Positions 29,934 through 39,763 of a stretch of 46,831 bases of DNA are shown here, one piece after another. The notes under the pieces were generated by a model, which worked only from the letters and a program-made list of their open reading frames with translations, ran no database searches and was not told the DNA's origin. Position numbers and translations under genes: made by a program. The stretch lies in contig NZ_JHVM01000019.1 of NCBI RefSeq assembly GCF_000620145.1, positions 1-46,831 on the forward strand, in the 5' to 3' direction. This stretch comes from Deefgea rivuli DSM 18356. GTDB taxonomy: Bacteria; Pseudomonadota; Gammaproteobacteria; Burkholderiales; Chitinibacteraceae. Every line of letters begins with the position of its first letter. The stretch's first letter is position 1.

Positions 29934-31868
29934 ATGGTTATCCCTCATTCCCGCCAATCCGGCGCGACTTTATTAATCCTCGTGCTGGTGATGCTGTCGG
30001 TCTTCGCTACCTTGTTGGTATCTAGCTTGCGTGGGCGCAATCCTGAAGAGACTCGCCGCGATCAGAGTGCGGCAGCAATAGAGCAAGCGCGCCAAGCGCT
30101 GATTGCTTGGTCTTTGAGCCGGGATGGGACTTCTGGTGCTGCTCGACTCAACCCAGTGGAGTTGCCTTGCCCTGCCAATCCAAATGAAGCGAGTCCTAAC
30201 TCTATCGGCACATCTCGTCTTGGTAACTGCACAGGTACTGCTGCACGAATTGGTTGGTTGCCGTGGAAAACTATGGGTATCCCCAAAATTGTGGACGCAT
30301 ATGGCGAGCCCCTTTGGTATGCGGTGGATCTAGGTTTTTTGGTTCGTGACAGTAGCAATCCAGCAAGAAAAGTAAATAGTGATAGTCTTTCTATTTTTCA
30401 GGTGTTTGCTGCCGATGGAATTACATCGTTGAGTTTGAATGGAGAAACGCCTGCCGCCATTATTTTTGCAGCAGGGCCACCGATATCAGGACAGACTCGT
30501 GCGTCCCCTTATGCTGCTGCGCAGTATTTAGAGGGGGTAAACGGTCAAAACAATGCAGCTTTAGGTGGCCCCTATATTGCCGGTGATTTAAGTAACGTAT
30601 TCAATGATCAGCTTGGCGTGATTACGGGTCGAGAGTTAATTGATCGAGTTGCCCCACGATTGGGGGCGGAGCTTAGTCAACAATTAAAGGTCTATTACCA
30701 AGCTTTTGCCACCAATTATCCTGGCTTGGTACAAGCGCCGAGTTCGCCATTTGCCAAACAAAATGTGCTGGTTTATTTGCAGCAGTTATTCGGTGTAACT
30801 GCGAGAAATGCTAGTGCTGCTGGTTATGATTTTGGTGATACGTCAATTTGCCGCCGAGTTTGGAGTCCGACGAGCGAATATTACAGCCCAATGATGGTTA
30901 GTGAGCGAACAGGCAATAGTTCAAACTTCAAGAACTACACAGCGACGGGATACTCGCTGAATAAAGATCCTAGCAAGGGAAATAACCCTTGGAATAGCTT
31001 GGGAAAATGCGATACAGCTTGTGCCGCAGCGTGGACGAGCTCGGGGCGCAATTCGGGTGGAACTGCTTATTTTCAGAATGATGTGGTTAGTCAAAATGGT
31101 AAGAACTGGCAGGCGATTTATCAGATTGGTATTGGCTCAACAGTCCCCCCCACTGGCGAGTGGGCTGATGCAGGTAGCTGTACCGGAACGCCTCCGACCC
31201 CTACGCCGGCAGTGACGCCAACTCCATCTACAACGCCTTCGGTCACGCCGACGGCATCCCCAGCAACGCCAACGCCTTCGGCCACTCCGACAGTTACACC
31301 AACGCCAGTTCCTGCGCCATATCCCTATCCTGCAGATATTACAGATGGCGATGGTAACGGCGTAGCCGATACCTATTGTCGAGATAATCAGCCTGATACG
31401 GGTATTAATCCTTGCGCTAGCAAAGCAAATTTATGCGCCGGAATTTTGCCTCGCGCGGCCAATAGTTGGAAAGGTGTTGGGCTATTGCCAAGTCCCGCTT
31501 CGAACAATTTGCCAGAATGGTTTAAACAGAATGTCTGGCATCGCGGCGTTCTATATGCCGTCAAGCAAGGTAGTAGTTGCACGGCGAGTTTTAATCTTGA
31601 TGGCACGGTTGATGCGTCGATTGATGCGCTGTTTATTCTGCCTGGTGCAGTGATCCGACCAACGCCAAGTCCGTTTACGCGCGCTAATAATTTATTGAGC
31701 GATGCCCAAGCTAGTACGGATTTGACTTTGTATCTGGAAGACATTGCCAATCAAAATAAATGGCTAATTCCTAATGATCGCAACTATGTAACGCCCTCGT
31801 GTACCAGTAATGATGTGATGTACACCTGCAATAAAGGCGTGTGTAGTAAAAGGAAAAGAGCATGTTAA
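29934..31868 (+). CDS. Pilin-like protein with internal CBM5/12-like domain and Thr/Pro linker
   Basis: This is a 644-residue protein. The N-terminus (RQSGATLLILVLVMLSVFA) looks like a PilX/minor pseudopilin leader and helix, with a Gly-Ala cleavage site and no Glu at +5. Residues ~45-140 (QALIAWSLSRDG, LPCPANPN, GWLPWKTMG, YGEPLWYAVD) resemble the start of the next gene's product. Residues ~365-418 (SGGTAYFQNDVVSQNGKNWQ, then GEWADAGSC) look like a CBM5/12 chitin-binding module. A Thr/Pro linker of about 40 residues and a Cys-rich C-terminal region follow. It may display a polysaccharide-binding domain on a pilus or secretion pseudopilus, which is inference. No good ribosome site precedes the ATG. 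Confidence 0.75.
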   Translation: MVIPHSRQSGATLLILVLVMLSVFATLLVSSLRGRNPEETRRDQSAAAIEQARQALIAWSLSRDGTSGAARLNPVELPCPANPNEASPNSIGTSRLGNCTGTAARIGWLPWKTMGIPKIVDAYGEPLWYAVDLGFLVRDSSNPARKVNSDSLSIFQVFAADGITSLSLNGETPAAIIFAAGPPISGQTRASPYAAAQYLEGVNGQNNAALGGPYIAGDLSNVFNDQLGVITGRELIDRVAPRLGAELSQQLKVYYQAFATNYPGLVQAPSSPFAKQNVLVYLQQLFGVTARNASAAGYDFGDTSICRRVWSPTSEYYSPMMVSERTGNSSNFKNYTATGYSLNKDPSKGNNPWNSLGKCDTACAAAWTSSGRNSGGTAYFQNDVVSQNGKNWQAIYQIGIGSTVPPTGEWADAGSCTGTPPTPTPAVTPTPSTTPSVTPTASPATPTPSATPTVTPTPVPAPYPYPADITDGDGNGVADTYCRDNQPDTGINPCASKANLCAGILPRAANSWKGVGLLPSPASNNLPEWFKQNVWHRGVLYAVKQGSSCTASFNLDGTVDASIDALFILPGAVIRPTPSPFTRANNLLSDAQASTDLTLYLEDIANQNKWLIPNDRNYVTPSCTSNDVMYTCNKGVCSKRKRAC

Positions 31869-32548
31869 TACGGCAGCAACGCGGTTTTTCTCTGGCTGAA
31901 ATGGCGATTGTATTAGTCATTGTGGGAATACTAATGGCGTCAGGACTGGGGGCGTTGAGTAGCCAGATGAGCAATCAGCGCTTGAACGAAACTAAGCTGG
32001 CGCTTGATCGCGCGAATGAGGCATTGCTGGGTTATGCCTTGAGCCACAATCGTCTGCCTTGCCCTGCTGATAATGCGGGTTTGGAGCTGGTTCGGAATGG
32101 TGCAGGTGATTGTCCGCAGGCCAGTGGGAACTTACCTTGGCTGGATTTGGGTCTACCTGAGTTTGATGCTTGGGGGCGGCATTTGCAGTATCGTGTCACG
32201 CCAATTTTCGCTCGCAAAACGGCTACGTGCGGTGATTTGGCAACGCCCAATAGCGCACCGTGCTTTACTTTGCAAACTGCAGGTGACAATACGGTGAAGT
32301 CAGCGAGTCGCCGCAATGGTGCGCCAGTTACTGCGAGCAATTTGATTTCTAGTGCCGCGCCGGCCGCAGCTATTATTTTTTCTGAAGGGGCAAGTGGTGC
32401 AGGTGCTGGTGCAGACGAGCTAGAAAATCGCAACGGGGACGTTAAATTTATACAAGACACGCCAGATGAGGATTTCGACGATCTGTTAGTTTGGTTGCCC
32501 ACATCGACGTTGCTGTATCGCCTTTCTGCTGTGGGGAAGTGGAATTAG
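31862..32548 (+). CDS. Type IV pilin-like / type II secretion pseudopilin
   Basis: This 228-residue protein has a classic prepilin N-terminus, RQQRGFSLAEMAIVLVIVGI: cleavage after Gly, Phe at +1, Glu at +5 and a hydrophobic helix. The following region (LLGYALSHNRLPCPADN, LPWLDLGLPEFDAWGRHLQY) is related to that of the preceding gene, so the pair look like paralogues. The ATG overlaps the end of the upstream gene, indicating one operon. No secretin or assembly ATPase genes are nearby, so the pilus or secretion system it joins is unknown. Confidence 0.85.
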   Translation: MLIRQQRGFSLAEMAIVLVIVGILMASGLGALSSQMSNQRLNETKLALDRANEALLGYALSHNRLPCPADNAGLELVRNGAGDCPQASGNLPWLDLGLPEFDAWGRHLQYRVTPIFARKTATCGDLATPNSAPCFTLQTAGDNTVKSASRRNGAPVTASNLISSAAPAAAIIFSEGASGAGAGADELENRNGDVKFIQDTPDEDFDDLLVWLPTSTLLYRLSAVGKWN

Positions 32549-33417
32549 CTGAGCGTAGTAATCTGTGCGCTCGCCCCCGATAAACTCACCGACACCGATT
32601 GCCCAATCGCATAGCGTTTGGCCTCATCGGGGCTAACTAAGGTTGCGATGACTTCTGTGCCGCAGGCAACCGTCATCAGCGCCGCAACGCCAGCAGTTTC
32701 AATCGCTAATAAAGTCCCTGTTAGTTGTAAACGGCCACTCGCGCGTTGCGGTAATAGCACTTGCGCTGGCGTGCCATCTGCGACGATTTGGCCGTGTTCT
32801 AGTTTTAACACTCGCGTTGCCAGCCGAAAAATCTCCCCCAAATCATGACTGACGGCGATTACAATCGCGCCGCTTTGCTGCTGCCAGTCGAGTACGGCTT
32901 GTTGGAGTTCCAAGCGCAAGCGGTGATCGAGCGCCGAGAGCGCTTCGTCCAGCAGTAGGATTTGCGGTTCAGCGGCGAGCGAGCGCGCCAGTGCTACGCG
33001 TTGCTGTTGCCCGCCAGAGAGTTGCGCCGGTTTGCGTTCTGCCAGCTGTGCCAAGCCCATTTGATCGAGTAGCGCGTTAATGCGCTGCGGATTGCGTTCG
33101 CGCTGCGCGTACATAAGCTGCTCGCGCACGCTCATATTGGGGAATAGTGCGTAATCTTGAAACACCAAGCCAACCCGGCGATGTCGTGCGGCGAGATGTG
33201 TTTTACCTTGAAACCAGACGGTATCGCCGTAAAAAATCTCACCTTGTTCTGGCGGTTTTAATCCGGCAATCAGCCGCAATAAAGTCGATTTTCCTGCGCC
33301 AGAACCACCTGAAATCGCAGTAATGCTGTCCGCTGCAAATTCAGTTTTGACTTGCAAACGCAGAGCGCCCTGCGCGGAGTGCATTGTGGTGCTGAGATCA
33401 AGGCGCAGATTATTCAT
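32545..33417 (-). CDS. modC: ModC, molybdate ABC transporter ATPase
   Basis: This 290-residue ABC ATPase has Walker A GGSGAGKST (37-45), signature LSGGQQQRVALARSL, Walker B ILLLDEALSALD and a C-terminal TOBE/Mop-like domain (from ~225). It powers molybdate import through ModB. The ATG overlaps the end of modB by eight bases. Its stop overlaps that of the convergent pilin-like gene by three bases, with no room for a terminator between them. Confidence 0.93.
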   Translation of the reverse strand: MNNLRLDLSTTMHSAQGALRLQVKTEFAADSITAISGGSGAGKSTLLRLIAGLKPPEQGEIFYGDTVWFQGKTHLAARHRRVGLVFQDYALFPNMSVREQLMYAQRERNPQRINALLDQMGLAQLAERKPAQLSGGQQQRVALARSLAAEPQILLLDEALSALDHRLRLELQQAVLDWQQQSGAIVIAVSHDLGEIFRLATRVLKLEHGQIVADGTPAQVLLPQRASGRLQLTGTLLAIETAGVAALMTVACGTEVIATLVSPDEAKRYAIGQSVSVSLSGASAQITTLS

Positions 33418-34075
33418 GCTTCGCTCGCACGCTCAATAGCCGTAGCGCCAGTAATATAAGAAAAGAAAATCCGACCAAGACGGCTGCATACCAATGCGCG
33501 GCGGCGTAATTGAGCGTTTCGACTTCGTGATACAAAGCAATCGACGCGACTTGAGTTTGCCCCGGAATATTCCCACCTATCATCAACACCACGCCAAACT
33601 CGCCGACCGTATGTGCGAACGTCAAAATCAGCGCGCCGATTAAGCCGATTTTGCAATTTGGCAAAATCACACGGGCGAGGATATTGATCTCCGATTTACC
33701 TAGCGTGCGCGCTGCATCGAGTAGATTGGGCGGCACAGCTCGAAACGCACTGGTGAGCGGCAAGAGCATAAAAGGCAGGCTAAATAGCATCGAGCCGATA
33801 ACCAGCCCCGCATAAGAAAACGCGAGGCGAATATCCCACACCTGCGCCAGCCAGCCGCCGACGGGGCTGGTCGGGCTAAATAGCAGTAAAAGATAAAAGC
33901 CCAGCACTGTTGGTGGTAAGACTAAAGGCAGGCTACTAATCACTTCGACGATATACCGTATACGGCTGCGGCCAAAGGCTAGAAAGTACGCCAGCGGTAT
34001 ACCCACGATGGTGAGTAGCAAGGTCGTATGCGTAGCGAGTTTGAGCGTCAGCAGCAGCGGTTGTGGATCAAGCAC
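33410..34075 (-). CDS. modB: ModB, molybdate ABC transporter permease
   Basis: This permease has about 221 residues from GTG 34075 (an ATG at 34093 is also in frame). It has five or six membrane helices and the ABC-permease EAA-like loop DAARTLGKSEINILARVILP. PLVLPPTVLGFYLL and GEFGVVLMIGGNIPGQTQ are typical of ModB. The GTG overlaps the end of the TOBE gene, fitting translational coupling. Confidence 0.94.
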   Translation of the reverse strand: MLDPQPLLLTLKLATHTTLLLTIVGIPLAYFLAFGRSRIRYIVEVISSLPLVLPPTVLGFYLLLLFSPTSPVGGWLAQVWDIRLAFSYAGLVIGSMLFSLPFMLLPLTSAFRAVPPNLLDAARTLGKSEINILARVILPNCKIGLIGALILTFAHTVGEFGVVLMIGGNIPGQTQVASIALYHEVETLNYAAAHWYAAVLVGFSFLILLALRLLSVRAKHE

Positions 34076-34469
34076 GGCGCACCTGCATTGCATTGGATTT
34101 AACCAGCCATTCGATTTTTTTGCCGATGGCGAGCTGCATTCGTTCGCATGAAGCTCGCGTAATCAGCGCGTGTAATGTTTGTCCTGCAAACTCAAAGGCA
34201 ATTCGGCTGAGGAGGGGGCTACTTTCAATGCCGCTAATCACGGCATCAAAGCGATTACGCAAACTAATTTCGCCTTGCAGATTTACCGCGATGGCGACTT
34301 CATTTTCTGCAAAAGTCAGCTCCAGCGCATCATCAATCTGCCATTGCATCACATCGTCGCTAATGCCAAGCAGCATCGCGCTCAAGCTGTGCTCTTCGCA
34401 CTGCGCGGCAACAAAAGCAAATCCGCCGTGGATTTCGATACTTTGCAATTGCGCGGGAAGTCGATTCAT
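34068..34469 (-). CDS. TOBE/Mop-domain protein between modA and modB
   Basis: This 133-residue protein contains a TOBE/Mop-like domain in its second half (GEISLRNRFDAVISGIESS, LLSRIAFEFAGQTLHALITR). The first half may be a more diverged copy. No DNA-binding helix-turn-helix is seen, so it is not full-length ModE. It could bind molybdate as a store or a regulatory partner, as small molbindin-type proteins do. It overlaps modA by four bases and modB by eight, so it is a true operon member. Confidence 0.75.
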   Translation of the reverse strand: MNRLPAQLQSIEIHGGFAFVAAQCEEHSLSAMLLGISDDVMQWQIDDALELTFAENEVAIAVNLQGEISLRNRFDAVISGIESSPLLSRIAFEFAGQTLHALITRASCERMQLAIGKKIEWLVKSNAMQVRRA

Positions 34470-35209
34470 TTCGGTGCCAAAAAGCCATAACGCAGCAAAA
34501 TTGCACGCGCTGCTGGGCTTTGCAAGTAGGCCATAAAGGCGACAGCGGCGGGGTTGTCTTTGCCGCGCGCGCTAAGCACTGCGCCTTGAGCGATGGGCTG
34601 GTGTGAAGATTGCGGTATTTCGATCCACGCACCGGTTTGTGGTTGATCGGGATTGGCGACGATGGATTTAGCGGTAAAGCCTGCTTGCGCCGCGCCAGCG
34701 CTAATAAATTGGCTGGCTTGCGCAATGCTCTCGCCGTAAACGAGCTTGTCTTGCAGCGCAGGCAATAGATTTTGCGTCGTTAAAAGCCGCAGTGCCTCGC
34801 GGCCATACGGCGCACTTTCAGGTTGGGCAATCGCTATTTTTTGTACCGCCGCCGATTTCAGCCAGCTGGCCCAATCTTTGGGAATGCTCTTTTGGCTGGT
34901 CCATAACACCAACACGCCATTGGCGTAATGCACAACAGCGCCGCTGCCAGCACCGGTTTTGACGAGTTCTTGTGGGTATTTCAAATCGGCAGACATAAAC
35001 ACATCGAATGGCGCACCATTGCTAATTTGCGCGAATAGTTTGCCCGATGCGCCAAAGCTGGTTTGAAAAGTGTGGCCCGTTTGCTGGGTGAAATCTTTGC
35101 TGAGGGCTTGAGCTACTGGCTGCAAACTTGCCGCTGCAGCGAGGCGAAACTCGTCGGCGTGGCTGAGCGCGCTCAGCAGGAATGACATGCAAAAAAGCCA
35201 GGTTTTCAT
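34466..35209 (-). CDS. modA: ModA, molybdate-binding periplasmic protein
   Basis: This 247-residue protein has a clear signal peptide (MKTWLFCMSFLLSALSHA, cleavage near residue 18). The mature part has the ModA marks AAAASLQPVAQALSKDF, SFGASGKLFAQI, GAPFDVFMSAD and PESAPYGREAL. It captures molybdate or tungstate for ModBC. It is the first gene of the modA-TOBE-modB-modC unit. Confidence 0.94.
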   Translation of the reverse strand: MKTWLFCMSFLLSALSHADEFRLAAAASLQPVAQALSKDFTQQTGHTFQTSFGASGKLFAQISNGAPFDVFMSADLKYPQELVKTGAGSGAVVHYANGVLVLWTSQKSIPKDWASWLKSAAVQKIAIAQPESAPYGREALRLLTTQNLLPALQDKLVYGESIAQASQFISAGAAQAGFTAKSIVANPDQPQTGAWIEIPQSSHQPIAQGAVLSARGKDNPAAVAFMAYLQSPAARAILLRYGFLAPK

Positions 35210-35263
35210 ACATCAACTCGCAAGGAAGGTGAGTGAGAACTATAAGTGGATTGCCGCATAAAA

Positions 35264-35291
35264 TCGATACCCCAATGTGAGCAGATATCGA
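35264..35291. promoter_or_regulatory. Inverted repeat upstream of modA
   Basis: TCGATA (35264-35269) and TATCGA (35286-35291) are inverted around 16 bases, about 55 bases before modA. It could be an operator. It only loosely resembles the ModE box (ATCGNTATATA type), so the regulator is not identified. Confidence 0.25.
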
Positions 35292-35311
35292 CACAACTTA
35301 AAAACCGTAAA

Positions 35312-35430
35312 AATCATCAATTCGTCATTCCGGCGAAGGCCGGAATCCAGCTGCAATGGCTATTTTAGCGATGCTCTGGATACCGACCTGCGTCGGTATG
35401 ACGATCTAAATAAATGGCTTTGAACTTGTG
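35312..35430. repeat. REP-like pair, family A, copy 3
   Basis: This is the same unit as at 16194 and 17012, with changes in the second hairpin (ATACCGACCTGCGTCGGTAT, where both arms changed together). It occupies much of the 308-base gap between modA and ispB. The remainder holds the ispB terminator and the modA upstream region. Confidence 0.9.
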
Positions 35431-35480
35431 TAAATTATTCTATCTGGGAGCAGATGGTTTCTACAGGATGAAGACCACGT

Positions 35481-35509
35481 AAAAAAGCCCAAGGCTTTCG
35501 ACTTGGGCT
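35481..35509 (-). terminator. Rho-independent terminator of ispB
   Basis: On the minus strand, AGCCCAAG, an eight-base loop and CTTGGGCT are followed by a run of six T, just past the ispB stop. Confidence 0.9.
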
Positions 35510-35517
35510 GTTTGGTA

Positions 35518-36537
35518 TTAGCTATTTCGGTCAATCGCCAATGTGGCCAAGGCATGCAAGCATTGCGTGTATGGATTGTCGGGCAGCAGAGCGAGGCAGG
35601 CTTTGGCGCGTTCAGCCTCGGCTTCGGCGGTTTTGCGTGCGTAATCGAGCGCGCCTGATTGTTGCACTGCGGCCAGCACCGCATCGAAGTTTTCGCGTTT
35701 GGCGTTTTCGAGTGCATCTTTCACGACCGCAGCAGCAGTGGCTTCGCCATATTTCATCACGTAAATGAGCGGCAGCGTGGGTTTACCTTCGGCCAAATCA
35801 TCGCCCAGTGATTTACCGATTTCTTCCTGCTTGCCACTGTAATCGAGCACGTCGTCAATGATTTGAAATGCCGTACCCAAATGCATGCCATAACGCGCAA
35901 TCGCATCTTCAGTCGCCGCATCGCTGTCGGTCAGAATTGCACCTAGACGTGCCGCCGCTTCAAAGAGTTTGGCCGTTTTGTAACGAATGACTTTGAGGTA
36001 GCCGTCTTCATCAATATCGGTATTGCCGATATTCATCAATTGCAACACTTCGCCTTCGGCGATGATATTGGTTGCATCGGATAACACTTCCATCACGCGC
36101 ATCGAGCCGCAGCCGACCATAATCTGAAACGCGCGGCTGTAGAGAAAATCACCAACCAACACGGATGCCGCATTACCGAATAGCGCATTGGCGGTATCGC
36201 GGCCGCGGCGCAGGCTGGATTCATCGACGACATCATCATGCAAGAGCGTCGCGGTATGGATGAATTCAATCACCGCAGCCAGTTCGTGGTGTTTGTGTCC
36301 TTGGTAGCCCAGTGCTTGCGCGGCGAGCAATACAATCATTGGGCGCAGGCGTTTGCCGCCAGAAGCCACGATATATTCGGCCACTTGGCGCACCAAAACG
36401 ACTTCTGAATATAAACGCTCACGAATGACGCTATCTACCGAGGCCATATCGGCATCTATGACCGACTTCACAAACTTCATCGACACGCTGGGTTCACCCT
36501 GATTTGAGGCGGCATACGCGGTTTGCTGCGTAGCCAT
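35518..36537 (-). CDS. ispB: Polyprenyl (octaprenyl-type) diphosphate synthase
   Basis: This 339-residue long-chain trans-prenyl transferase makes the side chain of ubiquinone. It has both aspartate-rich motifs: DDVVD at 101-105 (TLLHDDVVDESSLRRG) and DDVLD at 228-232. GGKRLRPMIVLL is the conserved region near the N-terminus. The chain length (C40 or other) cannot be read from sequence. It is divergent from rplU, as in many proteobacteria. Confidence 0.95.
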   Translation of the reverse strand: MATQQTAYAASNQGEPSVSMKFVKSVIDADMASVDSVIRERLYSEVVLVRQVAEYIVASGGKRLRPMIVLLAAQALGYQGHKHHELAAVIEFIHTATLLHDDVVDESSLRRGRDTANALFGNAASVLVGDFLYSRAFQIMVGCGSMRVMEVLSDATNIIAEGEVLQLMNIGNTDIDEDGYLKVIRYKTAKLFEAAARLGAILTDSDAATEDAIARYGMHLGTAFQIIDDVLDYSGKQEEIGKSLGDDLAEGKPTLPLIYVMKYGEATAAAVVKDALENAKRENFDAVLAAVQQSGALDYARKTAEAEAERAKACLALLPDNPYTQCLHALATLAIDRNS

Positions 36538-36612
36538 TTGAATAGAATCCCGCGATATTAGCAGAAAACTAGAAATCCCGTCTTGCTTCAGATTTGCAGG
36601 CGAGTTAAGTGC

Positions 36613-36641
36613 TTGACTCTATTGGGAATCGTTAGTAGAAT
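36613..36641 (+). promoter_or_regulatory. Sigma-70 promoter of rplU-rpmA
   Basis: TTGACT at 36613-36618 and TAGAAT at 36636-36641 are separated by 17 bases, about 75 bases before the rplU ATG, in the divergent gap to ispB. Confidence 0.85.
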
Positions 36642-36715
36642 GCCCGATTCCCAATTTTGGGAAGGCACGTTAGCGTTTGTGCAACGTGTTGGGCCAAACT
36701 CCCTAGGAGCTTGTT

Positions 36716-37027
36716 ATGTATGCAGTCGTAAAAACCGGTGGCAAGCAGTATAAAGTTGTCGTCGGCCAAAAATTAAACATAGAACAGATTACTGCAGACG
36801 TTGACAGCCAGATCGTACTCGAAGAAGTATTGATGGTTGCAGACGGTGAAGCCGTACAAATCGGCGCGCCTTTGGTTGCAGGTGCTTCCATCAAGGCTAC
36901 TGTGGTATCTCATGGTCGTGCTGACAAGGTAACCATCTTCAAGATGCGTCGCCGTAAGCATTATATGCGTCGTGCTGGTCATCGCCAGAACTTCACTGAA
37001 ATCCGTATCGACGCTATCGTCGCTTAA
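36716..37027 (+). CDS. rplU: 50S ribosomal protein L21
   Basis: This 103-residue protein begins [20 protein letters not shown] and contains [17 protein letters not shown], the L21 signature. It has a good site (TAGGAG) ahead of the ATG. It is followed 16 bases later by rpmA and then obgE, a conserved cluster. Confidence 0.98.
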   Translation: MYAVVKTGGKQYKVVVGQKLNIEQITADVDSQIVLEEVLMVADGEAVQIGAPLVAGASIKATVVSHGRADKVTIFKMRRRKHYMRRAGHRQNFTEIRIDAIVA

Positions 37028-37043
37028 TTAAGGAGCTTAAATA

Positions 37044-37331
37044 ATGGCACATAAGAAAGCTGGTGGTAGTTCACGTAACGGTCGTGATTCAGAATCAAAA
37101 CGCCTTGGTATCAAAGTATACGGTGGCGAGTTGATCCCTGCAGGTTCAATCATTGTTCGTCAACGTGGTACTGAATTCCACGCCGGCGACAACGTTGGCA
37201 TGGGTAAAGATCATACTTTGTTCGCGAAATGTGACGGCTACGTTAAATACGCAGTGAAAGGCGCTTTGAAACGCCGCACTGTAATCGTATTGCCGTACGT
37301 TGGCGAAGAAGAAGCAGTAGCAGCGGTTTAA
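37044..37331 (+). CDS. rpmA: 50S ribosomal protein L27
   Basis: This 95-residue protein has the invariant [20 protein letters not shown] start, which reaches the peptidyl-transferase centre, and the [13 protein letters not shown]-type segment. AAGGAG precedes the ATG. A terminator follows. Confidence 0.98.
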   Translation: MAHKKAGGSSRNGRDSESKRLGIKVYGGELIPAGSIIVRQRGTEFHAGDNVGMGKDHTLFAKCDGYVKYAVKGALKRRTVIVLPYVGEEEAVAAV

Positions 37332-37353
37332 TCGCTCTTACTGAGTAGGTTTG

Positions 37354-37385
37354 AAAGCCCTGTCCACGCGATAGGGCTTTTTTTG
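37354..37385 (+). terminator. Rho-independent terminator after rpmA
   Basis: AAAGCCCT and AGGGCTTT arms around TGTCCACGCGAT-like loop bases are followed by a long T-run, about 22 bases after the rpmA stop. Confidence 0.88.
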
Positions 37386-37441
37386 TTTTATAAATACGAT
37401 GCGGTTTTAAGTCTAAGCGGTTTGCTGGATAGAGTTGCTAG

Positions 37442-38680
<1,239 letters not shown>

Positions 38681-38731
38681 TTGATGGTTCGGAAGTGCAT
38701 CTACTGAGTGCACTGACTAGCTAAAATATAA

Positions 38732-38765
38732 AAAGTCCTAATCGTATTGATCGGGGCTTTTTTTA
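38732..38765 (+). terminator. Probable terminator after obgE
   Basis: An imperfect stem (AGTCCTAATC with GATCGGGGCT, several G-T pairs) is followed by TTTTTTT. The rest of the gap to 38930 shows nothing I can name. Confidence 0.6.
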
Positions 38766-38930
38766 CGTTTTAAATTTAATAATGTATGGTGGGTATTTTA
38801 ATCTGGCCTTTTATTGTCAATGGGTAGATGGATATACCTTTATTTTTAGTCAATACATCATCCAGTATGCTTGCTTAGGCGTAGGCGTAATTCGCTAATC
38901 TGGCTTAAGTATCAGGAATTGTGTTTAAGG

Positions 38931-39473
38931 CTAGTTAAGGGGGTAATCCTCTCTACTCAGCTTGGGGAACCGTTGAAGTACTTTGATTTCTTGAAGACTC
39001 GTTGGGTCACATGTATGTTCAAACTCCTTCATTTGTAGAGCGCTGTGGTCGTTTGGTCCCGTAAGAATAGCCTCCGCTGGAGCATAGGCGCTGAGCAGCA
39101 CTCCTCCAGATTCCAGTGCATTTAAACCGCTTGCAAAAAGGCTGGCAACTTTAATATCAGGACTCCAGCAAAAACCAATTTTTTGCTGTTCGTAAAGGTG
39201 CTGACCTTCCCCACGGTAGAGAGTTAAGCCGCTGCCTTGATAGCCGGGCATAGTTTTTTTGAGTACTCGTAATATCAATGCGTCATCCCTTATCTTGTTT
39301 CTCAGGTGTCCGCCATTTACTGTCCACAGCATATGGGTTGCTGACTTATCAAAAGATACTGATGCTGCATGCTCATCAATGTAATTGAACGCCTCTATCC
39401 AAGTTTTACTATCCAGATCGTATACATATTCTCCTCGGAAGAAGAGCTCTGCTAAAGCTATTGGGCTGGTCAT
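38931..39473 (-). CDS. Hypothetical protein, possible ADP-ribosyltransferase-like fold
   Basis: I do not recognise this 180-residue protein with certainty. The stretch LTLYRGEGQHLYEQQKIGF followed by CWSPDIKVASLFASG resembles the R and S/T motifs of ADP-ribosyltransferase-like domains (YRG, then GxSW then AxxFA). The third acidic motif might lie near PAEAILTGPNDHS but is not clear. No signal or membrane segment is seen. The start at 39473 is chosen because the longer frame (39551) adds unlikely residues. It stands alone, and its base composition looks more AT-rich than its neighbours, which hints at acquisition. Confidence 0.6.
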   Translation of the reverse strand: MTSPIALAELFFRGEYVYDLDSKTWIEAFNYIDEHAASVSFDKSATHMLWTVNGGHLRNKIRDDALILRVLKKTMPGYQGSGLTLYRGEGQHLYEQQKIGFCWSPDIKVASLFASGLNALESGGVLLSAYAPAEAILTGPNDHSALQMKEFEHTCDPTSLQEIKVLQRFPKLSREDYPLN

Positions 39474-39763
39474 GGCAATAATGCTCTTTGTTATAAGGCT
39501 ATGGTCGTACTGTGTAGCGTAGAAGCTCGGCAGAAGTAACGATTCTAGCAATTTGCAATAAATAAAGTGGTCTTACGTGTATTTCATGCAGGTTTGTGCC
39601 GATATCCAGCTCGTTTAGCCTTGCTTATGACAACGATTTGGCTGAAATTGGTGAATTCGAATTTGCGCCATTAATCATTTTTACCCTCCACCATCAGTCG
39701 AAAAGGATTGTCTTTCTAACGGTTTAGCTTTAGCCTTGCCCCTCCCTGATTTCTGTCATTTCC

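Noticed and set aside
35264-35291. Canonical ModE operator upstream of modA
   Set aside because: The arms share only ATCGA-like bases with the known box and the spacing differs, so I list it only as an inverted repeat.
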